Assembly (NCBI RefSeq): GCF_015024225.1
Contig: NZ_JACJGM010000028.1
Location: forward strand, 32,210-96,209
DNA: 64,000 nt
DNA from: Nocardioides lijunqiniae
GTDB taxonomy: Bacteria > Actinomycetota > Actinomycetes > Propionibacteriales > Nocardioidaceae
Direction: 5' to 3'
A program made the position numbers and the translations under genes. A model generated the notes under the pieces. The model was not told the origin of the DNA. It saw nothing but the letters and a program-made list of their open reading frames with translations, and searched no databases. Shown here piece by piece: positions 33,719 to 41,736 of the stretch (positions are counted from its first letter, which is position 1; each line of letters starts with the position of its first letter).

Positions 33719-36298
33719 TCACCACGGCAGCCTCACGCCGCCGTCGATCGCGCTCACCGCGAGCAGCGCGCCGGCCGCGCCGGTCGCGAAGTCCGTCGAC
33801 AGGCGCAGGTTGAAGCGCCCCGTCGTCATCGGCAGCCCTCGGAACCCCACGGTGTGCAGGCCCATGCTGCGCGCGTGCGCCACCATGGCGTCCCGGGTGT
33901 CGTCGCTGTCACCATCGTCATCGAGCTCCTTGATCAGCAGCATCAGTCCTGCGTGGCCCCAGAGCAGACCCACCTCGTCGACGAACCGCAGCCGAACCGC
34001 CTGCCGGACCCGGTCCCGGAACATCACGAGGTCCGGCTCGGTCCGGTGCCGCAGCAGGCGGTGGGCGACGAGCGCCACTCCCCCGCTCCCGTGTCCGAGG
34101 AACGGCGCCCGCAGCCACATGTCGCCCTGGGGGACGCCGGTGTCGTCGTCCCAGGCCAGCGTCGCGAGGTCGCGTCGCAGCGCGGCCTCCGCGTGGTCGA
34201 GCATGGTCGTGTCGCCGGTGCGCTCGAACTGCCGCAGGAACACCAGGGCCGCGCCACTGTCCCCGTGCGCGATCCCCGGCGCTGCCGGCGAGTCCGCGGG
34301 TGTCGCGAGGGCGGTGCTCAGCCGGTCGGTCAGGTCGTCGGCGAGGCCCAGTGCCTCGGCGTCGCCGTCGTCCTCGCCGACCCGCAGCGCGCTGAGGGCG
34401 ACGCCGGCCAGGCCGTCGACCAGCGAGCGCCCGGTCCACCGGTCGACCATGGCCGCGGCGCGCCGCACGGCGTGGCCGGCTCGGTCGCGGTGACCGAGCG
34501 CGCTCAGGGTGAGGGCGACGCCGCTCAGCCCGTCGCCGAGCCCCGGCCGGTCCCAGTCGTGCCGCTCCACGGCGTCGTCGAACCACGCACGGTGGGCGTC
34601 GGGGATGGCGGCACCGCAGGCATGGAGCGTCCACAGCACTCCGGCCGCCCCGTGCGCGAAGGTCACCCCGCCTGCGGGGTCGACGAGCTGACGGGGGTCG
34701 CCGGGGTAGAGCCGGTCCTCGCGCTCGGGCGACGCAGCGGCGAGGATGCCCTGCACCAGCTGGTCGGCCACGCCGCTCCAGCTCGTGTCCCCGTCCGCCG
34801 ACTCCGCCGGCGCGGCGCCCGGCCAGGGCGAGTCGGTCAGGTCGTCGAGGGCCGCCAGCGGGACGCTGCCGTCCGCCCCCGGCACGACGCGCGCCACGTC
34901 GAGCGAGAGACCGCGCAGGACCCGCTCCTCGAAGTCCTCGGGCACCGGGAAGCTGCTGCGCACCTGGGTGATGAGGTCCAGGATCTTCTGGCCGTGCCAG
35001 TTGATCATCCTCACCATGGGCGCGAACAGGTCGAGCGTCATGACCGACATCGCGTAGTGGTCGATCGCGGCACCGCGGAACGTCGGCGGCGCGATGTAGC
35101 CGGGCGCCCCCAGCGACTGCGCCCGGTCGGCGTCGATCGGGAACGCCCCCTCCAGGTCGATGAACGCGAGTGACCCGTCCGGCCGCACCAGGATGTTGCT
35201 CGGGTGCAGGTCGCCGAACACGATCCCCCGCTCGTGCATCGCCGTCAGACCGGCCGACACCGTCTCGAGGACGTCGAGGACCCAGGCGGCGTACTCGGCG
35301 TAGGCCGATGCCTCCGCGCCCGCCCGCAGCAGCGGGTTGCGCTCACGCGCGACGTTGACCAGCGGCTCCCCGTCGACGAGCTCACGGACCAGGAAGTAGT
35401 GCTCGTGGCCGATCCGGTAGTCGAGCAGCTCGGGGATCTCGGGCATCTCGGCGAGGGTCTCGTAGGCCCAGCGCTCACGCTCCAGCCGGGCCACGGCGTC
35501 GTCGCCGGCGCCGTCCAGACCGGCCAGCGGCCGTGCCTCCTTGAGCAGCACCTCGGTGCCGTCGGCGTCCGTGGCGATGTAGACGCCTCCGCCGTTGGAG
35601 AAGTGCAGGGCGCGGACGGGGCGGTAGGGGAAGCCGCTGAGGCGACCCTCGGCACGCTGGGCGACCGCCTGCTCGACCACCTCGGGCAGCGTCACCCACG
35701 GCGGCGGGTGGAAGCCCGGGCGGCGCTCGTCGGGCACCAGGCGCCCGTCCGGGTCCTCCACGGCCCACGTGAACACCCCGGTCTCGGTCCTCATCGGGCG
35801 CAGGTGGAAGGCGCCGTAGCGCACGTAGAGGGGGCCCTTGCGCCACCGGACGTCGCTGAGGATGGCGGGCCCGGAGCTGCCCTCGAGCAGGGGGTCGAGG
35901 TCGTGCAGCACGACCTCGAGCTCCTCGTCCGTGCGGGGGTAGATCGTCACGAACTTCCCGCTGGCGCTGCGGTCGCCGTACTTGCTCGAGCGCAGGAACA
36001 CGACCTCGTTGCTCTTGAGGAACTTGAACCCGAGGTCGTGCGAGGTGCAGTAGTCCCAGCACGTCTGCAGCGTCGACTCGGCGACCTCGGGGGTCGCGGT
36101 GACGTGGACCTTCCAGCCCTGCATCGGCAGCGGCTGCGGCGGCAGGATGTTGACCCACTCCGAGTCGGTCCGTCTGCTCCAGCCGTCGGGTGCCTCGCGG
36201 TCGGCCAGGTCGAAGCGCCCGCCGTCGAGGGTCGGGACGTCGAAGAAGAGCTTCTCCGGCGGGCAGTAGCGCAGGTAGGCGATGATCTCCACAGGCAT
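33719..36298 (-). CDS. Class III lanthionine synthetase LanKC
   Basis: 859 aa three-domain enzyme. Residues 1-220 are the lyase-type domain (MPVEIIAYLRYCPPEK, PLPMQGWKVHVTATP). Residues ~225-500 are a Ser/Thr kinase: LLKEARP (Lys 253), GIVFGDLHPSNIL (Asp 363) and FIDLEGAF (Asp 381). Residues ~540-859 are the cyclase-like domain (GVTFAHGAAGVLWTLHACG, LGHGSGGVALVAHRLL, GLLWGHAGLML). The Cys/Cys/His zinc triad of LanC is not seen, as expected for class III. LanKC phosphorylates and eliminates Ser/Thr to Dha/Dhb. The adjacent precursors have no Cys, so ring formation is not expected on them. ATG 36298 is preceded by GAAGGTGA. Confidence 0.92.
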   Translation of the reverse strand: MPVEIIAYLRYCPPEKLFFDVPTLDGGRFDLADREAPDGWSRRTDSEWVNILPPQPLPMQGWKVHVTATPEVAESTLQTCWDYCTSHDLGFKFLKSNEVVFLRSSKYGDRSASGKFVTIYPRTDEELEVVLHDLDPLLEGSSGPAILSDVRWRKGPLYVRYGAFHLRPMRTETGVFTWAVEDPDGRLVPDERRPGFHPPPWVTLPEVVEQAVAQRAEGRLSGFPYRPVRALHFSNGGGVYIATDADGTEVLLKEARPLAGLDGAGDDAVARLERERWAYETLAEMPEIPELLDYRIGHEHYFLVRELVDGEPLVNVARERNPLLRAGAEASAYAEYAAWVLDVLETVSAGLTAMHERGIVFGDLHPSNILVRPDGSLAFIDLEGAFPIDADRAQSLGAPGYIAPPTFRGAAIDHYAMSVMTLDLFAPMVRMINWHGQKILDLITQVRSSFPVPEDFEERVLRGLSLDVARVVPGADGSVPLAALDDLTDSPWPGAAPAESADGDTSWSGVADQLVQGILAAASPEREDRLYPGDPRQLVDPAGGVTFAHGAAGVLWTLHACGAAIPDAHRAWFDDAVERHDWDRPGLGDGLSGVALTLSALGHRDRAGHAVRRAAAMVDRWTGRSLVDGLAGVALSALRVGEDDGDAEALGLADDLTDRLSTALATPADSPAAPGIAHGDSGAALVFLRQFERTGDTTMLDHAEAALRRDLATLAWDDDTGVPQGDMWLRAPFLGHGSGGVALVAHRLLRHRTEPDLVMFRDRVRQAVRLRFVDEVGLLWGHAGLMLLIKELDDDGDSDDTRDAMVAHARSMGLHTVGFRGLPMTTGRFNLRLSTDFATGAAGALLAVSAIDGGVRLPW

Positions 36299-36333
36299 GT
36301 CACCTTCGGGTCGTGTCGACGCGTGACGCGTCC

Positions 36334-37977
36334 TCAAAGAGCGGGTTCGATGTACTGCGCGTACAGCCAGCCCCCCAGCGATCGCTCACCGGACTCCACC
36401 TTGGCGGTGCCCTCGGACGTCGCCGGCGCATCCTGCGTCTCGAGCTCGTAGACGAGGTAGGTCGTGGGCAGGTCGACGTCGAGCTCGACCGGCAGGAAGC
36501 GCAGGGCCGAGAGCTCCGTCTCCGACGCCGTGTCGGAGGCGACGGTCGCGGAGCCGGTCACCGGGCGGCGCACCATGCCGTTGGTGCGCAGCTCCACCTG
36601 CTGCCCGGACTCGATCCGGTCCGTGGGCACCGAGGTCGGCATCACCAGGCGCACGCCGTCGGCGTCCTCGAGGTAGAAGCCGTTCACCGTCTGGGTCACC
36701 TGGACCTGGCCCAGCGCCAGGACCAGCGCGCCCGTGGCGAGCACCCCGACGGCGCCGATGCGGACGAGGGAGGCACCGCCGGCGCGTGCGGCGGCGACGA
36801 GGTTGCGCAGCCCCTTGACGAGCATCATGGCCAGGGCGCTGAGGGCCGTCAGGACGAGGAGCGCGCCCACGATGCCGGACCCACCCAGGACCCGCGACCA
36901 CATCGCGAAGGCGACGAAGCCGACGAGGTAGACCGGGAAGACCATGCAGGCCAGGCCGTACGGGACCGCCCACCGCAGGCCGGGGAGCTCGCGCTCGCGT
37001 CGCGCGCCGAACAGGGTCACGGACACGGCGTTGCGGGCGTCGGCGATCGCCTTGGCGCGCAGGTTGGGGATGTCGAGGTGCGCCATGAGGGCCAGGTAGC
37101 CGTCGAGCTTCACGAACGGGACGAGGTTGACCACGCCCGCGAGGTACATCGAGGCCGCCAGCAGGAGCAGGCAGCTGCGGGCCTCCGGCGCGCCGACGAC
37201 CAGGGCCGCGAGGGCGCAGAGCCCGGCGCAGGCGAGCTGCGCCACGATCCCCGCGAGGGCGACTCGCACGCGCTGCTTGTTGCGCGGCAGCAGCCACCCC
37301 TCGGAGACGTCGCAGAAGAAGGCCGGGACGAGGTAGAACAGCATGAAGCCCATGCGTCGGGGATGGGCGCCGTAGTGCGTCAGCACCGCGCCGTGGGCCA
37401 CCTCGTGGATGGCGGTGAAGGTGAGCACGCCGAGCAGGAAGATCAGGAACGTGCCTCCCGAGACCGGGTAGCTGAGCGCCTGACGCAGGTCCGCCGCGTG
37501 CCAGGCGAGCGCCAGCAGGCCTCCGACGATCACGGCGGCGACGAGCGCCAGCGGGCCCCGTCGGCTGAGCACCTCGGTGAGGGGTGCCAGCCGGGTGAGC
37601 ATGGCCGAGGGGTTGAAGAGCGAGATCTGCAGCGTCAGCGGCGGCACGAACACGAGTCGCCGGGGCACGGTCGAGGTGCGCGTCGCCGATCGTCCGTCGT
37701 CGAGCAGGCGCATGCTCTGGAACTGGCCGAGGAGCTGCTCGAGCGCTGCCTCGTCCCACGGGTCGCCGAGGAGGTCGAGCAGGTCGTCACGGTCGTGCTC
37801 GCCCGTCAGCAGCCGTGCTGCCTTGGCGACGTCGGAGCCGACCCGGTAGTACTTCGCGCCCCTGCGCTCGATCACCCATCGGCTCTCGGCATCGCGTGGA
37901 GGGTGCACGGACACGCTGGTGGCGAGCTTGGGGCGCATCGGCAGCCCGGCGACGGGCTCGTCCTGCTTCCGAGACAT
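36334..37977 (-). CDS. Daptide-type intramembrane metalloprotease (M50/site-2 protease family)
   Basis: 547 aa. Residues ~30-95 look like a PqqD/RRE-like winged helix (WVIERRGAKYYRVGSDVAKA, ALEQLLGQFQSMRLLDD), a leader-binding fold. Then come hydrophobic helices with the zinc motif HEVAH (residues 191-195, in LTFTAIHEVAHGAVLTHYG) and the third-ligand region VNLVPFVKLDGY (Asp 292). More helices and a C-terminal extracytoplasmic beta-rich domain follow. In daptide clusters such a protease is proposed to remove the leader. It lies 77 bp downstream of a precursor gene, with a stable hairpin between them. Confidence 0.88.
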   Translation of the reverse strand: MSRKQDEPVAGLPMRPKLATSVSVHPPRDAESRWVIERRGAKYYRVGSDVAKAARLLTGEHDRDDLLDLLGDPWDEAALEQLLGQFQSMRLLDDGRSATRTSTVPRRLVFVPPLTLQISLFNPSAMLTRLAPLTEVLSRRGPLALVAAVIVGGLLALAWHAADLRQALSYPVSGGTFLIFLLGVLTFTAIHEVAHGAVLTHYGAHPRRMGFMLFYLVPAFFCDVSEGWLLPRNKQRVRVALAGIVAQLACAGLCALAALVVGAPEARSCLLLLAASMYLAGVVNLVPFVKLDGYLALMAHLDIPNLRAKAIADARNAVSVTLFGARRERELPGLRWAVPYGLACMVFPVYLVGFVAFAMWSRVLGGSGIVGALLVLTALSALAMMLVKGLRNLVAAARAGGASLVRIGAVGVLATGALVLALGQVQVTQTVNGFYLEDADGVRLVMPTSVPTDRIESGQQVELRTNGMVRRPVTGSATVASDTASETELSALRFLPVELDVDLPTTYLVYELETQDAPATSEGTAKVESGERSLGGWLYAQYIEPAL

Positions 37978-38005
37978 GTGCGCTCCGTTTCATCGAGACA
38001 AGCAG

Positions 38006-38047
38006 CGGGTTGCTGTGCCCGACACGTAGGCCGGACACAGCAACCCG
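38006..38047 (-). terminator. Stem-loop between precursor gene and protease gene
   Basis: CGGGTTGCTGTG (38006-38017) pairs with CACAGCAACCCG (38036-38047): a 12-bp perfect stem, extended by CCG/CGG after one mismatch. It starts 8 bp after the precursor stop. There is no following U-run on the minus strand, so it is more likely a leaky attenuator or 3'-end stabiliser that keeps precursor mRNA in excess over enzyme mRNA than a full terminator. Confidence 0.6.
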
Positions 38048-38054
38048 ACTGTTC

Positions 38055-38195
38055 TTACGTGTAGGCAGCGGCGGCGCTAGCACCGATGGCGCTGGTGACA
38101 GTGGCCGACGCGACCATTCCGGTCAGGAAGCCGGGGGCGTCCATCGTCTCCAGCTCCTGCATGTCGAGCTCCAGGAAGGATTCCGTGTTCTGCAT
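38055..38195 (-). CDS. Daptide-like RiPP precursor peptide 1 (46 aa)
   Basis: ATG 38195 is preceded by a near-perfect AGGAGGTGA. The leader begins MQNTESFLELDMQELETMDA and is followed by PG; the core-like part runs FLTGMVASATVTSAIGAS then AAAAYT, stop TAA. It shares LEL..QE(L/M)ET(M/L)DAPG with the second precursor and the terminal A-Y-T. A C-terminal Thr is the residue converted in daptides to a dimethylated 1,2-propanediamine group by oxidative decarboxylation, transamination and methylation. There is no Cys; the core has several Ser/Thr available for LanKC. The cleavage site is probably near DAPG (inference). Confidence 0.88.
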   Translation of the reverse strand: MQNTESFLELDMQELETMDAPGFLTGMVASATVTSAIGASAAAAYT

Positions 38196-38245
38196 GCTGA
38201 TTCACCTCCTCTCGTGTGTCGATGTGGTGGGTCGTGGGGGTCGCC

Positions 38246-38389
38246 TCACGTGTAGGCGACAGCAGCCGAACCCGCGACGGACAGGGCCGAGACGATGGCG
38301 CCCGTGGCGGTCGCCCAACCCGGCGCATCCAGCGTCTCCATCTCCTGGATGCTGAGCTCCAGGGGAGCGTTGTCGTCGAACTTGTTCAT
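38246..38389 (-). CDS. Daptide-like RiPP precursor peptide 2 (47 aa)
   Basis: ATG 38389 follows AGGAGGTAAATC. The leader begins MNKFDDNAPLELSIQEMETL and continues DAPG; the core-like part is WATATGAIVSALSVAGS then AAVAYT, stop TGA. It aligns with the first precursor through LEL..QEMETLDAPG and the same C-terminal aliphatic-Ala-Tyr-Thr end. It is Cys-free, with one Trp directly after DAPG and several Ser/Thr. The Trp is notable because some class III lanthipeptides are glycosylated on Trp (NAI-112). It lies 50 bp upstream of precursor 1 and 3 bp after the dehydrogenase stop. Confidence 0.88.
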   Translation of the reverse strand: MNKFDDNAPLELSIQEMETLDAPGWATATGAIVSALSVAGSAAVAYT

Positions 38390-38392
38390 GAT

Positions 38393-39595
38393 TTACCTCC
38401 TCTCCGTGGTGTTGGAAGTCAGCACGCGCGACCCGGAGAACGCGTCCCCGTAGATCGAGCGAAGTCTCTCGGTGGTCAGCCCGCGCAGCATGGGGAGTCC
38501 CTGTCCCCAGGCCCGGGCGGCCCGGTGGGCCACCTCGTCCAGGTCCGGGCACTCGACCCGACGGTCGATGGACCAGGAGGTCATCAGCTGGTCGATCCCG
38601 ACCGAGCAGTCGGGGTCCAGGGACTCGGGCGCCGCGTCGCGCACCACGTCCCAGAGCCGCCGCAGGCGGCGCTCGGAGCCCCAGGCGACCTCGCCCTCGA
38701 GCACCCGGCGCCACACGGTGGGGAGGACGATCGCGAGCCCGGTGAGCTTGCGGGCGCCCGAGCACATGGAGAGCTCGTTGGCGAGCGGCCAGCACGTGTC
38801 GGAGTAGGGCGCCAGGCCCTCCAGCATCTCCTGGCGGTGGGAGCGGCCGCTCAGCGTCGCGATCCGCGCCCGCACCGCCGCCGGGCACGCGACCCGGTCG
38901 CTGCGCGCCCGGCTGACGGCGTAGCCGAGCCGGACCACCTCGGCCACCATCTCCTCGGCTCGCTGGTCGGCGCCGGGCCGGTCGGCGTGGTGACCGACGT
39001 AGTAGCTGGCGACCCGGATGAGCACCTCGAGGGTGCCTTCGGCCAGCAGCCACAGGGGAAGCTGCCTCGTGGCCACGGCGTCGACCGCGGCCACGTCGGG
39101 ACGCAGGGTGTCGCCGTAGACGAGCTTCTTGCTCGACTGCCGGCGCAGGCAGGCGGTCCGGCTGGCCTCGGCGCCGGTGCCGACGGTCGTTGGGACCACG
39201 GCCAGGCGGACGGTGCGACGCACCCGCTCGGGCAGGATCACGAAGCCGCACCGCTGCGTCGTCATCAGGTTGCGGGCGTACGACGGGTCGCTCGCCAGGA
39301 GCGACACCAGCTTGACCCGGTCGATGACCGCTCCCCCGCCGACGCCCACGACCACCTCGTCCGGGGCCAGGTCGCGGGCGAGGTCGGTGAGCTCGTCCGA
39401 CCGGGCGTCGCCGGTGACCGTCGTGACCCGGGTGCTGCCCACGCCCAGCGAGTCGACGGCTCTGGCCAGGACCTCGGAGTCGGCGAGGGTCGCGTCCACG
39501 AACACCGACACCCTCTCCGCCGGACCGGAGCGCCGGAGCTCGGGGCCCAGCTCGGACACGGACGCCACGATCCGCGTCTCTCGCGTGCTCGCCAT
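38393..39595 (-). CDS. Daptide-type oxidative decarboxylase (iron-alcohol-dehydrogenase fold)
   Basis: 400 aa, dehydroquinate-synthase/iron-ADH superfamily. NAD-site motifs are DEVVVGVGGGAVIDRVKLV and AVVPTTVGTGAEASRTAC. Where metal-dependent relatives have DAxxHxxE and HG..H, this protein shows LLAEGTLEVLIRVASYYV and LANELSMCSGARKLTGLAI, so canonical His ligands appear lost. In daptide biosynthesis the MpaC-type member oxidises the C-terminal Thr beta-hydroxyl with loss of CO2 to give a ketone. It is 1 bp from the aminotransferase gene upstream and 3 bp from precursor 2 downstream, a strong functional linkage. Confidence 0.87.
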   Translation of the reverse strand: MASTRETRIVASVSELGPELRRSGPAERVSVFVDATLADSEVLARAVDSLGVGSTRVTTVTGDARSDELTDLARDLAPDEVVVGVGGGAVIDRVKLVSLLASDPSYARNLMTTQRCGFVILPERVRRTVRLAVVPTTVGTGAEASRTACLRRQSSKKLVYGDTLRPDVAAVDAVATRQLPLWLLAEGTLEVLIRVASYYVGHHADRPGADQRAEEMVAEVVRLGYAVSRARSDRVACPAAVRARIATLSGRSHRQEMLEGLAPYSDTCWPLANELSMCSGARKLTGLAIVLPTVWRRVLEGEVAWGSERRLRRLWDVVRDAAPESLDPDCSVGIDQLMTSWSIDRRVECPDLDEVAHRAARAWGQGLPMLRGLTTERLRSIYGDAFSGSRVLTSNTTERR

Positions 39596-39596
39596 C

Positions 39597-40886
39597 TCAG
39601 GCACCCGCTCCGACGGGCTCGCGGTGGTGGGCCAGCCCTTCCTGCACGCACCCGAGGAGCTCGTCGAGCTCGGCACGGGTGTAGGTGAGGGCGGGCACCA
39701 GCTGGATGCCCTGGGGGCCCGGGTGGACGATGGCGCCGGCGGCGCGGATGCGCTCGACGACCTGCGGGACCTGGTCCTGCGGCAGCGGCGTGCCGTCCGG
39801 GGTCGCGAGGCGCAGCGACCGGAAGCAGCCTGCCCCCGTGGTGGCGAGCACGTCGTCGCGCGTGTCGACGAGGCGCGCGAGCTCGACGTCGAGCTCGGCG
39901 GAGAGCCGCCGCGCCTGCTGCACGGCGTCGAGCCTGGCCATCTCGTCCAGCGTCGCGACGACGACCGCGCAGGTGACGGCGGTGCCGGCCTGGGTCTCGG
40001 CATGTCCCACCAGGGCGTCGACGGCCGAGAAGGCCTCGCTCACGTGGGCGGCGGTCAGCACGGCCGACGCGGCGAGCGTGCCGTTGGTCAGGCCCTTGGA
40101 GGTCACCAGCAGGTCGGGCTGTCGTGCCCAGGTCTGCGAGGCGAAGGCGTGTCCGAGCCGGCCGAAGCCGGTGGCGACCTCGTCGGCGACGACGAGGTAC
40201 CCGTGGCGCTCGCTCAGCTCGCCCAGGGCCGCGACGTACTCGTCGTCGAGGACCGTGGCCCCCGTGCCCTGCAGCGGCTCGACGACGACGGCCGCGACGC
40301 GCGCGCCGTGACGGTCCATGAAGTGGTGGAGCTGGTCGACGTCGTTGGTGCTGAGGTGACGGACCTGGCTGCGGTCGACGCCGTAGACCGCCTGGCCGAG
40401 GTCGTCGTCGGTGAGCGCGAAGCTGCCGAAGGTCAGGCCGTGGTAGCCCTGCCGCAGCCCCACGACCAGTCGTCGTCCCGACTCGCCGCGCAGGGCGTGG
40501 TACTGACGGACCAGCTTCATGACCAGGTCGTTGGCGGCGCCACCGGAGGTGGAGAAGAGGACGCGGTCGTAGTGCTCTGCACCGGCGAAGGAGACGAGCC
40601 GGTCCGCGGCCTCACGGGCGTAGGAGTTCTCGTAGCGGAACACGCTGAGGTACGACGCGTCGCGCAGCGCCTGGTAGGCCGCCTCGGCGATGGCCTCGTT
40701 GCCGTAGCCGAGGTTGACGTTCCACAGTCCGCTGGTGCCGCACAGCAGGTTTCGCCCCTCGGACGTCGTCACCCGGACGCCGTGCGCGGACTCGAAGCAG
40801 GTGTCCTCGCGACCGTGGGCGCTCGGCGGCAGCAGGGAGGCCCAGAGGGCCGAGGGCCCGGCGGCATCGCGTCTAGGCGTGCTCAT
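39597..40886 (-). CDS. Daptide-type class III PLP aminotransferase
   Basis: 429 aa. Class III aminotransferase signatures are FSTSGGAANDLVMKLVRQYH, RQGYHGLTFGSFALT, the cofactor Asp in LVVADEVATGFGRLG and the Schiff-base Lys 264 in VTSKGLTNGT. It would aminate the C-terminal ketone made by the neighbouring decarboxylase (MpaD role). ATG 40886 lies inside the end of the methyltransferase gene (14-bp overlap), and the stop is 1 bp from the decarboxylase start, so all are translated together. Confidence 0.9.
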   Translation of the reverse strand: MSTPRRDAAGPSALWASLLPPSAHGREDTCFESAHGVRVTTSEGRNLLCGTSGLWNVNLGYGNEAIAEAAYQALRDASYLSVFRYENSYAREAADRLVSFAGAEHYDRVLFSTSGGAANDLVMKLVRQYHALRGESGRRLVVGLRQGYHGLTFGSFALTDDDLGQAVYGVDRSQVRHLSTNDVDQLHHFMDRHGARVAAVVVEPLQGTGATVLDDEYVAALGELSERHGYLVVADEVATGFGRLGHAFASQTWARQPDLLVTSKGLTNGTLAASAVLTAAHVSEAFSAVDALVGHAETQAGTAVTCAVVVATLDEMARLDAVQQARRLSAELDVELARLVDTRDDVLATTGAGCFRSLRLATPDGTPLPQDQVPQVVERIRAAGAIVHPGPQGIQLVPALTYTRAELDELLGCVQEGLAHHREPVGAGA

Positions 40887-41736
40887 GTGCCGTCCTCACC
40901 TCGAGGAAGTACTCGCGGAAGCCCTTCCAGCCTCCGGAGACCGGGTGGCGCCCGGCCACCCGCAGACCGGCCTGCGCCAGCTCGTGCTCGATCAGCGCGA
41001 CGTCGATGATGGCGGGGGTGCTGGTGCACACGGGGATCGCTCGGTCGCCGACGTCGAGGGGGTAGACGCCGACGTGCCGTCGGTCCTCCCCCGGCTGCCA
41101 GAAGTAGTGGATCCGGTACCGCGCTCCAGAGGCACCCACCAGGTCGGCGTGCTCGTCCCAGGCCGGCTCGTGGGCGAGCGCCGGCACCAGGTCGGCGACG
41201 CACAGCAGCAGGACACCGTCCTGGTCGAGGTGCGCCCGCACCCGGTCGAAGAGTCGCGCCCGCGCGTCGGGGCCGAGCAGGGAGATCGACGCCGTGCCCA
41301 GCACGACCACCCCGAAGGTTCCGGGCAGCTCGACGTCACTCATGTCGCCCTCGAGGACGAGCAGCCGCGACGCGGTGGCCTGCGGGAGCTGCCCGACCTT
41401 CGCCTCGAGCAGCGCGATCATCGCCGTCGACAGCTCGACGGCGGTGACGTCGCGCTTGAGCCGGAGCAGCGGCAGGGTCAGGCGTCCCGACCCGGCCGCC
41501 AGCTCGAGGACGCGACCGGGGGTGGCCCGCACGAGGCGGCTCAGCTCGCGGATCTCGGAGCTGTCGAGGGACGCCGTGTCGTCGTAGATGGCGGCGCCCA
41601 CCGCGTCGTAGAGATCGTGGAACTCGACGTCGTGCCCGAGCTGCTCGACGGCACTCGCGAGCCCACCGCGCAGCTCCGGGGCGACGCCGTCCGCCAGCGT
41701 CGCTCCGCCCCGACCGGTCGAGCCGGACACGCTCAC
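40873..41736 (-). CDS. Daptide-type N-methyltransferase
   Basis: 287 aa class I methyltransferase: motif I RVLELAAGSGRLTLPLLR, acidic strand VTAVELSTAMIALLEAKVG, then GDMSDVELPGTFGVVVLGTA. It fits the MpaM role, dimethylating the new C-terminal amine. It is paralogous to the protein at 15558-16472. GTG 41736 overlaps the recognition-protein stop by 4 bp and is preferred to longer in-frame starts that read through the upstream gene. Confidence 0.88.
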   Translation of the reverse strand: MSVSGSTGRGGATLADGVAPELRGGLASAVEQLGHDVEFHDLYDAVGAAIYDDTASLDSSEIRELSRLVRATPGRVLELAAGSGRLTLPLLRLKRDVTAVELSTAMIALLEAKVGQLPQATASRLLVLEGDMSDVELPGTFGVVVLGTASISLLGPDARARLFDRVRAHLDQDGVLLLCVADLVPALAHEPAWDEHADLVGASGARYRIHYFWQPGEDRRHVGVYPLDVGDRAIPVCTSTPAIIDVALIEHELAQAGLRVAGRHPVSGGWKGFREYFLEVRTAHEHA

